DNA from: Isoetes taiwanensis
Taxonomy: Eukaryota > Streptophyta > Lycopodiopsida > Isoetales > Isoetaceae
Assembly: GCA_021234155.1 (NCBI GenBank)
Contig: JAJEKV010000005.1
Location: 19,888,089-19,952,088, forward strand
Length of the DNA stretch: 64,000 nucleotides
Direction: 5' to 3'
Below, one piece after another: positions 55,471-64,000 of the stretch. Position numbers and translations under genes: made by a program. A model generated the notes under the pieces. The model was not told the origin of the DNA, did no database searches, and worked only from the letters and a program-made list of their open reading frames with translations. Positions within the stretch are counted from its first letter, which is position 1. The number at the start of each line of letters is the position of its first letter.

Positions 55471-58139
55471 ATATGCACCCAAACCAAAGGGGGTTTAAGG
55501 GGGATTTTAATTTAAATGTGTTGGACCCAATAGTTGTGTTAATTAATGTCAATGGTAGTTATGTGTTGGTTATTAATGTAAATGGTTGTTATGTGTTGGT
55601 TGTTATGTGTTGGGGGATTTAATTTTTATATGTTGGATGTTAATGGTTTGTGTTGCTAAAAAATTTTTTTTGGCCCCTTCGAGGCCTTAGGGACGCCCCA
55701 AGTGACAAAAATTTTAGAATTCAAACCAAAAAAAAACTAGAATTCATTTGAGGCTTTCATCACCTGTAGCTTTTGAATTTGATCCCAATAAAACAAATAG
55801 AACATAAGTAAAAGTTACTATAAAGATAGAGCAGATTGATCCCATTATTCTGAAAGTCATAAAGTTTGCAACACTCATACACAAACATTTTTCAACCGAA
55901 TTTAACAAAGACCTTTGGCCTCCATGGATTCTTGTGGTGAGAAACCAAAGTGGGAAACTTTTTCTCGCTTGTTAGCACAAGGATCTAGAAGCCTTGGAAT
56001 TTGCTTAATAACTGCCTCAAAATCTAAAAATACATGGTAATTTTTTGCAAGCTTCATTCGGAATGAGCCATAAAACAATATCCAATAGCACAATCCTGTA
56101 TTAATCAGCTGGTAAGATGTGTTAGCCTACCAAACCCGGCCGAAAAATTGCTGTTTTAGCATAAATAACTAAACCAAACATATCCATATCATACACTATC
56201 AAAAAGATCTCGGAGAGAGCTTTCCAACGCAATAAAAATCATCTCAAACAGAGCTCTGGATCAAAAGTTATGATAAGAAATGTGTTGCCGAAGGGGAAAC
56301 TGCACTACATGCGCCCTTCCAAGCACTTCATGTGCCCATTATGCACCACACACACAAAAAAAGGGCTTTTGTTGTGAGCCATTGGTTGTTGGGCTAAAAT
56401 CAATGGTCCTTCATGTGCCCATTATGCACCACACGCACAAAAAAAGGGCTTTTGTTGTGAGCCATTGGTTGTTGACCATTGAAAAAAAAGGCTAAAATCA
56501 ATGGCTCAGAAATGGTGCACTCTAGATGTACGCATTAGTACATCCATTTGAATACATCACGAAATCATAGGAAAACCTTAGTGAAAATCGTACAAAAACA
56601 CAAAGAAAACCCCCTGTTATTATGCTACATATTATTCCCTGAGCATATCTTCAACCTACAAAGTTGAACCTCAATTTACATTCAACATTGAAGGGCAGAC
56701 TGTAATGCAAATACAAAGTAAGATCATCTATAGTAACTGAGGAATGGAAGACTATTAGTGAGAATATCTCACAATGGCTTCAACTGCCAACTAATGGATA
56801 TAATTACACAGTAGAACGGCAGAGCAGAATGTTGAACCCGTTGAATCCATTGCTTTCATTCTTTGGAACAACGCTGCCAAAGATATCTCGATGTTCGATG
56901 AGCATGCCAGTTTTAACAGGGGCGAGGGGACGTGACCAACAACAGAGGCGAGGGGGGGATTAATGTCCATTCCAAGTTTGGCCCAGTTAGAGGTATATTT
57001 TAGGTATATACCAACGTATAACTGGAATATTCTCCATACACACATAAGCGAGGGTGTGCCCTTTAGGGGCAACCCAAAAACTTGTACCAAAAGAATAATT
57101 CCGAGATCTACGTGGAATATTCTAAAATATTCATTCCCACACACTCAACGAGGTTTTGGGCAACCCAAAAGAGGATCTTGTTTTGTTGACCTTTTGCCTG
57201 CGTGGGTGTTGAGGCTCGAAAACAAGAGCTGTTCTACAGGCAAACTTCATACATTAGGATGGGGGGTAGAATGTTGGGCTACAATTTTGGGTGTCGTTGA
57301 AAGACTATCTGTGGAGGTGGAGCTTCCATCCCGTGAGTAAAGCAAGCCTCCTGAGAATAAGTGTGCACTCGCTTTTGAAAAGGGAGTTCAATATTTCTTT
57401 TTAAGTGGAGTTGAACCCCAGCAAGATGCACATGCTCATCTGGGCATAGCAACTATTCCAAAGGAGGGATACTACTATACCCAGGGGTCATAGCCAGCTA
57501 AAAATTCTACATAGTTTGTACACGCATCGCAATCCTTTATGCAATCTCACAATTCAAAGTTAAATGCGGTCTCATTGACATTCGACAAAGATACACAATA
57601 ACACCACTATACATTTTACAACCAGCACTATACATTGCATTGAAGAAGCCTCAACTGAGTGAGCCAGCAACAACATATGTTCCAACAACCACCAAGTTGA
57701 GCACCCCAATGTTTATGTGCTCCTGCAAGCACTAAAACATAAAGAACTTACATATCCACATCAAAACTTAAGAACACACAAACAAAAATATATATCAACC
57801 ACTAGTTCTTGGGTGGCCCCAATTGCGCATGCCTTATAACAGCATCCACCTGGCGAATTTGGATTAGCAAGGCCTTTGCAAGACTCACGTGAGACCGCAA
57901 AATGTACAATGCCAAAACTGTGACACACAATTGCTCCCATTCCACACTAGATATGGCAATATCGAAAGCAACAAAGAACGCACTGAGTTGACACTTCAAG
58001 ATGCAAACGATGTGGCTATCCAGTGCACCTCTGCGCTTATCTATATAACATTGGCGACCAGCTCTTGGGTAGAGAAAGCCTCTTCTGCTCAGTTGGATAC
58101 ACATGGGGATTGGGATGAGAAGCATCAATCTCTGAGATG
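55471..58139. other. No confident gene; local tandem duplication
   Basis: A 66-bp unit starting CTTCATGTGCCCATTATGCA is repeated at 56326 and 56409 (83-bp period), differing at one base. Other open frames (56791-57144, 56963-57340, 57802-58128) overlap on opposite strands and show no family features. Confidence 0.5.
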
Positions 58140-58927
58140 ATGAGCGATGGCAGCAAAGACAAGAATGGATGATTCACATCAGCCTGCCAACATGTTACCA
58201 CAAACAAGAAGATGAACTATACGACAATCACAAACCAAGAACTGGCACACCACAAGCTGCAATTGTACAATAAACATAGATAAATTCTCTCAACCAACTG
58301 CCAAGGTATGATCACCCATGTGGATGGAGATACATTCTACACCATCCTCCAGAATGGCCACATCAAGGCTATAACTAGGATCATGTATGACTTGGAAGTT
58401 TACAGTCAGGGTCATTTCTCCCCATCGGCACAAAGCCTGCGGGCAATCCAACTAGTGTGGCTCTCATATCAGAAGGCATGCAATCATTAGGATTTAACAA
58501 GAACTTTCAGGTTGCTCTAACTCTATGCTCATTATTATGGTCTATGTTAGAAGGTATAATCCACGAATTAGACAACATAAATTTCCCAGATCTTATCATC
58601 CTGCACAAAATGTATGTCAAGCTAGCAGTCAGTCTTCGATTGCCATGATAGTTAACGAAATGGGCAGTCCTATTCATCAAGTTCTTGTTGTCTAATACAA
58701 CAAGCCTTTACATCACCAGCACTCCACCTCAGATATAAGTCCTTCCCTTTCTCGATTATAGACTCACAAATGTTATGAAGATGACACACATAATGGACTT
58801 TGCCAACATCCTTCATGCAGTAACCTACCATGCCCTTGAAGCAGTATAGCCTATTGTTCTTCAAGGCTTTACATACTCGCACAGTTCTAGGAGGCTTTGA
58901 GGACCAATTCATGTCCTTCTTGATGGT
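58140..58927 (-). pseudogene. Decayed minus-strand coding relic, family not recognised
   Basis: Minus strand from about 58925 to 58670 gives a protein-like stretch with 'NWSSKPPRTVRVCKALKNNR', 'LYCFKGMVGYCMKDVGKVHY' and a stop at 58670; weakly protein-like sequence ('SGKFMLSNSWIIP', 'NPNDCMPSDMRATLVG') continues to about 58400 in other frames. The apparent N-terminus of the open frame (to 59089) is MITE sequence and is not part of it. The Cys/Lys/Tyr-rich block looks like a real diverged domain, perhaps from a mobile element, but I cannot name it. Confidence 0.35.
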
Positions 58928-58931
58928 ATTA

Positions 58932-59245
58932 GAGTAAAAGCATGTTAGGGTATGCCTTAAAAAGTAACATTTAGGAACAAAAAAAGTACCCAAAAAAGTA
59001 GCCAGCATTGGGTACTGGGCACCTATGTAATATTTCAATGAAAGGTACGTTCTAGAATTATATACATTTATTTTGGCCTTCGATAGCATTATCTATTTAA
59101 CGTTAAATATTAACATATCTTTGACTTTTATTTGGGATTTTGAATTAGTTTTAATGAAAAGAAAATGAGAAAGTACTCAGTTCTGAAGTATCTAGTGTAG
59201 GTACTTTTGCCAAAAGTGGCACATCCTAACATGCTTTCACCCCTC
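58932..59245. mobile_element. MITE-like element with T1-related ends
   Basis: The left end GAGTAAAAGCATGTTAGGG and the right end (inverse: GAGGGGTGAAAGCATGTTAGG) form terminal inverted repeats of about 22 bp. They resemble the T1 ends (GGGTAAAAGCATG…TGTGGTGT). Flanks are ATTA and ATTC, possibly a decayed 4-bp duplication. 314 bp, non-coding. It could be a non-autonomous relative that was mobilised by a T1-type transposase. Confidence 0.55.
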
Positions 59246-61280
59246 ATTCATAGCCCTGGGAGACTTGTAACTGGCCTTAAGAATAGTCTGCAGTGCAAGT
59301 GATCTACAGAAGCACCTCGCTCAAGTGCCACTGTCCTTGCCAAGCACCTCCTATCACAGAAGCCAAGCAGAATATCATAGAAGCTTCTGGGGATGTAACG
59401 TTCCCCATGTAACATATGATGCTCCATCGCAGATCCCGTAGGAAATTCCCCATCCGACAGTGACTGCCGTATAGGCCCTCCGTCCAGCCCGCTCCTGGGA
59501 TGGCAGGGCACGAGAAGAGAACACAGAGGTATCTCGTGTGCCTGTCCCCTATGGGCTCCTATAACAAAGGAAGCAACATATGTACATCAGCACTAGCAAT
59601 AATAATAGCAATCAACTACCACAAAGGATAGCACAATCCATCAGATACATCAATACATCAGCACATCAACAGGGCTCCAACCCAAGCTCAGACTCGTGGG
59701 GAAAGTAGACTGACGGCTAGGGTTTGAAGATAGAACAGACCGAGTTATGGAGATGACTTGGGGTGGCAATAGACAATGGCTAACTTCCAAATGATCTAAA
59801 GAATCCACTCAAAATACCTGCTTCGGAAAAAAATTCCGCAAGCTCTTGGTATCTCCGTCACCCTGCAGGTGTTTTGGGGTAGCTTCCACTTCTCTTGATG
59901 CGCATGCACTCCTAGGATTGCTGCACTAGGTTGTGTTGCGTAGAAAATGATCCTCGGAACAGAGTTACAAATGCGAGCCAATGTCAAGAACTACTGGAGC
60001 CAGAATTTGGTCTAGGTCTAGGGTTTGGCCCTTAGAGGTTAGGGCTGACATGTCACGCTATGTGGCTCCAACGAGGTGTGTCTGTGTGGCGGGTCACCAA
60101 TAGGATGGAGCCATGTAGAAATGGTTCCATACCTAAGGTTGGCTAAGTTATACATATAATGACTTAGCCATGTCCCCTCCTTACAATAATATATACAAGT
60201 TTACGAAGGCAGGCTTGTATGGTGACATGACCTAAAACATACATATTTATATCGTATATTTTAAGGGAACATCACAGCACAGGAGATGCCCTGGCCTGGA
60301 ACCCCAACATCACATTGACGTCAATAGCTTCCCAATCCTCCCTATAGACGAACCTCCAATTTGCAATGGACTCAAAGATAGAAGGACAACCCCAGCTACT
60401 CCCTTACCCTTTCTCGCTCCCTTTTTCAAAAACATGCTGCCTTAAATAAACATCGAATACAACAACTAGAAAAAACATGTATCTCAGGCGTTGTCGACAA
60501 AGGAAGGAGCCAAAAAAACAAATGGATTCCTCCCTTCGCATGTAGGCAGGAAAACCAATTAGGAGAATTTGATACCCGTAGATTACAATAAAAGAAACTC
60601 ATCTGCAGTTCGACCATGGGCAGCAACCCAAATGCCATACCATCCTCTTCGAGCTCTGATTCATAGAACACAAGTCTATGCAATTAATATGTGCAAAGTT
60701 TTTCTTTTGCAGAGCATTCGTCAAACTTGAGAGTGGCTAGGATGGTGGTAATCACTCAGATGGCACTGAGTGCAAATGCTATGAGCGACATCAGAGTCCG
60801 TTTAGCAGTCTGAAAAGATGTCGCAGGCTTATGTTGCATCAGGAATTCAGGTCTGATATATTTGTATCAGACATTGACATTTGCTTTAATGAGGTTAGGA
60901 CCATTAGATTTTTTTTAGAAGAGCTAGTTTGTGGGGCCGGTCAAGGGGAGGCTGTTTGACCCCATCTTGATTTGCAACGAAGGGTTCAGAGGTTGTTTCA
61001 TGGGATATATTTGATAAAATCCTCAATCCAATGGTTCAAACTTTTTTGAGGCACCCCAAACGATAATACACCCCAAAAGAGATAGAAGTTACAACCACCT
61101 TGTGTCAAGACATGCACTCACACGTATTTATCCCAACAATATTTAGTAGTTGGGTTGGGACCGACCCAAAATGCCACCTTTTCCGACCTAGGTCGCGGTC
61201 GGCTGTTTTCCCCTCCAAAAATGACAATAAAAATTTGCCTTCTTCCTACGTGGTTTTAGGGCAGGGGCGCCGTTTTCAGC
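59246..61280. other. No gene; LTR-like terminus at 60276
   Basis: On the minus strand a sequence starts at 60276 with TGTGATGTTCCC, like the LTR-type starts at 36338 and 10509. The far end was not found. The minus-strand open frame 59248-59511 has no recognisable product. Confidence 0.4.
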
Positions 61281-62957
61281 AAAACAGAGCAGAATCAGTA
61301 TGGTTGAAGCGATCAAATCCTTGCTGGGTGCCAGAGCTCTCTATTTGCTCCTTATGCTACCCAGATACCCCAAAGAAGCCTTCGATTTTGGCTTTAGGAC
61401 TCTGTAGCTTCTGTTTCTTCATCAAACATACTCCCAGGCAAAGAAAGCTTCGATTTTGGCAGGTGTCCCTGTCTCTTTGTCAACGTAAGGCCTCCAGCAA
61501 CAGCAACAGAAAAAGAGGATTCCATCTATTTTTCATCAACAACAGCCAGGTAAGGCTTGCCATCTTAGATGCAAGAGAGCTAATTAATCTGATAATGCTA
61601 TCAACTTAGTTTTTAGGCTGAGAAAGGACAAGAAAATTTATGTTTGATTTGGAGATGGTTGCCTGATAACTGTTTAACATGAGAAGCTCCCCTAAATGAG
61701 CTAAAAGAAAAACTATGTTTGATTTCGAGGCTTTGGTTGCCTGTTAAACTTTAGCATGAAAAGATCCCCCCAGTGAAGAACCGAGCTAAATTTTTTTCTT
61801 TCACAGGCTCAGGCAAAGAGTGAAAGAAAGCAACGAGGACAAAGAGATGAAAGCTGGTGCTGCACTGTTACGGAGTCAGCAATTATATTTCCTTGAAGAA
61901 ATGAGTCTTTGAGGCTGCATCAATAATAATCTAAGGATTACAGGTATCTTGGTGGAAGACTTCTTTACTTTGTAATTTGTAAATCAGGCTACTTGTACAT
62001 TTGGAAATAGATCTTATTGAATCTGTTTTGTTTGGATAGGAATGCATTCAATCTTGCATTCTTACTCTTATGATGACTTATTGCATTTTCAAAATATCTT
62101 TCTCTGCTATTTAAGTGGAAATAGTGGTTGTTGAACATGTATTGCATGTTGTTTATAGATTATCTGCAAGAAACTATAAGGTTGAATTTTGGCAAAAAAG
62201 GTCGGTGGGTTGGCAAAAAATTCCCATCTAGGTCAGCCTTCCCCCACCTCGGTTGGTAGATCGGCCCAATCATTAGAATCATAGTCATTTGATGCCCTTA
62301 CCCCATTGGGATGGGAGAAGATGCTTCTTCTTTGGCATACTTGTAATGCTTTCCTCCGCATCACCATTTATTGTAGTGCTTCCTTCATCAATTGGAATGT
62401 TAACTTCCTTTGGCTGATTCCCTGCTGTTAGAGACACAGATTCGTGGAGCACCAAATTCATAATAAACCTAAGCATTGGTCAAACAGTATGCTCATTGCA
62501 TAAGCAGTGCATGCTTTGTACAAAATGCTTCCTTTAATAGCATTTTGCTGCCATCTTGGTTCCTTAGGCATGAGTGATTAGAGCCTCTGATGGGCATTTA
62601 ACAATCAGGAAGAAGGGTAACGTATGGTATAGTGACCCATTTTCATAAATTTAGCCTCTTAGACTATTTCCTTGGTCCTTTGTTTCCACTGCAGTCTGCA
62701 TCTCTTCTAAATTGAATGCCCTTTTAAGGTCCCATAATAAAGATGTTCTAGGAGATTTAGCTGCTAACAGAATAGCATGTTAATTGCTGATCAGTGTATT
62801 CTTGTTTTTGTTAAGTTGTGGCCAGCTCGTTAAATGCTTAGTTGATTGCTGATCAGTTTTTTCTTGTTTTTGTTCAATTGTGGCCTTGCTATTTGCAGGT
62901 AGTGATGGTGCACTCAGCACAGAGAGATTTTGGATTGAATAATACTTAGCAAAAAAG
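61281..62957 (+). promoter_or_regulatory. Leader exons, introns and uORF of the 62958 gene
   Basis: Probable 5' UTR exons end at 61549 (CAG|GTAAGG) and span 61807-61943 (TTTCACAG| … CAG|GTATCT); the next begins at 62899 (TTTGCAG|G). All sites are GT-AG with good consensus. In the last leader exon a 15-codon upstream ORF runs from ATG 62905 to TAG 62947-62949, eight bases before the main ATG, which would lower or tune translation. The first exon start is not fixed. Confidence 0.5.
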
Positions 62958-63398
62958 ATGTTTTCTACAGCAGTACGCTTATTTGGACTAAGGCGCGTTC
63001 CAAAAGTCCCTCAACCTCATTGCCCACGCCAAGAAGCAGTCATATGGGAGGAAACTTTGATGAACATCCTTAAAAGACATGGACCTCTAAGTACGATGGA
63101 GTTTTGGAAGCATGCAGAAGTGGAAGGCGTAAGGAGCAAGAGGCATATGAAACTTCTTTTACAATGGTTGAGTGCACAACATAAAATCAGGACAGTTCAC
63201 AAGAGTAGGGTTAATAAGCCTGGGACGGGCTACCTATACTCCCTTTGGTATTCAAAACCATCTGATGCGTTGAAGCCAGAACTTCAAGGAACAATGCAAC
63301 CTACCATGTACAACATACATTTGGGCACAGATCATGAGAATGGAAATGAAAGTTTAGATGATAAGGTAGCAGAAATAGGAGCAGAGCAAGATGTGTGA
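62958..63398 (+). CDS. Small, probably mitochondrial, winged-helix-like protein
   Basis: 146 codons from ATG 62958 to TGA 63396-63398. The N-terminus MFSTAVRLFGLRRVPKVP is Arg-rich, hydroxylated and without acidic residues, typical of a mitochondrial presequence. Residues ~28-100 ('EETLMNILKRHGPLSTMEFW', 'LLLQWLSAQHKIRTVH', 'GTGYLYSLWYS') have the helix-helix-helix-wing pattern of a small winged-helix domain and look conserved. The acidic tail (after ~105) is poor in structure. It may be an organellar ribosome or nucleic-acid-binding factor (inference); I do not recall a symbol. The end of the coding region and 3' UTR are duplicated (63325-63395 and 63450-63512), so the original C-terminus may have changed. 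Confidence 0.7.
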   Translation: MFSTAVRLFGLRRVPKVPQPHCPRQEAVIWEETLMNILKRHGPLSTMEFWKHAEVEGVRSKRHMKLLLQWLSAQHKIRTVHKSRVNKPGTGYLYSLWYSKPSDALKPELQGTMQPTMYNIHLGTDHENGNESLDDKVAEIGAEQDV

Positions 63399-63512
63399 AG
63401 ACACTCTTTTCTAAATTTAGTGCACCTAGAGACCTAGTTACTAGAACAGGCACAAATCATGAGAATGGAAATGAAAGTTTAGATGATAAGCTAGGACTTG
63501 TGGAGAAATAGG
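63325..63512 (+). repeat. 125-bp-period duplication across the stop codon
   Basis: GATCATGAGAATGGAAATGA at 63330 recurs as AATCATGAGAATGGAAATGA at about 63455; both copies run into AGTTTAGATGATAAG and AAATAGGAGCAGA. The first copy is coding and the second lies in the 3' UTR. Confidence 0.92.
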
Positions 63513-63770
63513 AGCAGACACTTTTTTTTTGTACCTATAGCGATTCCTCTAAAAATGGAGTGCTGCAGATTAGAAAGCCTATGTTATGTAATTAAGCATA
63601 ATGTCAATATTATGATAGGTTGCCCAATTGTGCTAAGGACAACTTGAATTGAATATGACGACTTGACTTTTTGATCCGGTGACTGTTTGAAAAAGATAAA
63701 GATCATACATTGCCCTTTGCATGCTCAAACAGAAGCATCCTCTTTGGGTTGGAACCGGTACAACATTATT

Positions 63771-63870
63771 ACAGCTTGAAGATCTGAAAATAATTTTTTT
63801 ATGTTTGTGAAAAGGATTATAGCATTTTTACAGCTTGAAGATCTGAAAATAATTCTTTATGTTTGGGAAA
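63771..63870 (+). repeat. Short tandem duplication, ~59-bp period
   Basis: ACAGCTTGAAGATCTGAAAA occurs at about 63771 and 63830, each followed by TAATT, a T run and ATGTTTG. Confidence 0.9.
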
Positions 63871-63902
63871 GTCAAGGGGAGTTACGTCGTTGCGTGCAGA
63901 GA

Positions 63903-64000
63903 ATGGCGATTAGAGCTTTGGCGTCCTTGTTTCCTTTGGAGAACTATGCATTCTTCTTCCTGAAAAGCCTGACTCTTAAAACCACTAGGGATGGCACAAC
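63903..64000 (+). CDS. Possible start of a gene running off the right edge
   Basis: ATG at 63903 opens a frame ('MAIRALASLFPLENYAFFFL') still open at the end of the window, 32 codons later. It is too short to judge; no family recognised. Confidence 0.2.
   Translation, partial: MAIRALASLFPLENYAFFFLKSLTLKTTRDGT

Noticed and set aside
59248-59511. Minus-strand 87-codon frame
   Set aside because: No family features; lies next to LTR-like and MITE sequence.

Overview
This window is from a land-plant nuclear genome with a large intergenic fraction. The signs are plant-type Ty3/gypsy chromovirus and Ty1/copia elements primed by initiator tRNA-Met, GT-AG introns, a plant-type SPPPP hydroxyproline-rich protein and a plant proline dehydrogenase relic. 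I cannot name the species; a fern, lycophyte, bryophyte or gymnosperm seems more likely than a compact-genome angiosperm (inference). Most of the window is mobile DNA; ordinary genes are few and lie mainly beyond 50 kb.

1-9.7 kb: a gypsy integrase relic (1-545), a gypsy gag-protease relic (3078-4563) and a minus-strand LINE that stops inside its reverse transcriptase (5460-9324). A (TAAGAA)14 tract follows.

9.7-36.3 kb is a nested stack that can be read base by base. A copia element (C1) has its gag split at 10508/34546 by a complete gypsy chromovirus (G1, 10509-34545, target duplication AGACA). The 5' LTR of G1 is itself split by a 9.65-kb DNA transposon (T1, 11098-20744, target duplication CTAA). 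Removing T1 gives a 5' LTR equal to the 3' LTR apart from one 16-bp indel and about two dozen substitutions. G1 has gag, protease, RT, RNase H, integrase and a chromodomain. Before gag it has an ORF that begins with the exact histone H3 tail ARTKQTAR and ends with a complete H3-like histone fold. Four equal-length 67-nt inverted-repeat units surround this ORF. T1 has a degraded transposase resembling the Sola superfamily, and cargo: a minus-strand gene predicted to fuse an FCP1/NIF-type HAD phosphatase to a Ulp1/SENP SUMO protease, another multi-exon gene, an antisense gene in the transposase intron, and two (CCA)n/(TGG)n arrays whose strand polarity flips.

36.3-41.8 kb: LTR-like sequence interrupted by a second, complete copia element (C2, 36602-41381) with 171-bp LTRs and target duplication ATTTG.

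41.8-50.8 kb: no credible genes; layered tandem repeats and a near-identical 184-bp direct repeat 7.3 kb apart. 50.9-52.6 kb: a secreted proline-rich/Cys-rich protein gene and a proline dehydrogenase fragment. 52.6-61 kb: mostly unannotatable, with two fold-back/MITE-like elements (one with termini resembling T1) and a decayed minus-strand coding relic. 61.3-63.4 kb: a spliced gene for a small, probably mitochondrial, conserved-looking protein with leader introns and an upstream ORF.

The strongest candidate for an undescribed system is G1: a chromovirus carrying both a chromodomain and a captured histone H3. The phosphatase-SUMO protease cargo of T1 is second.
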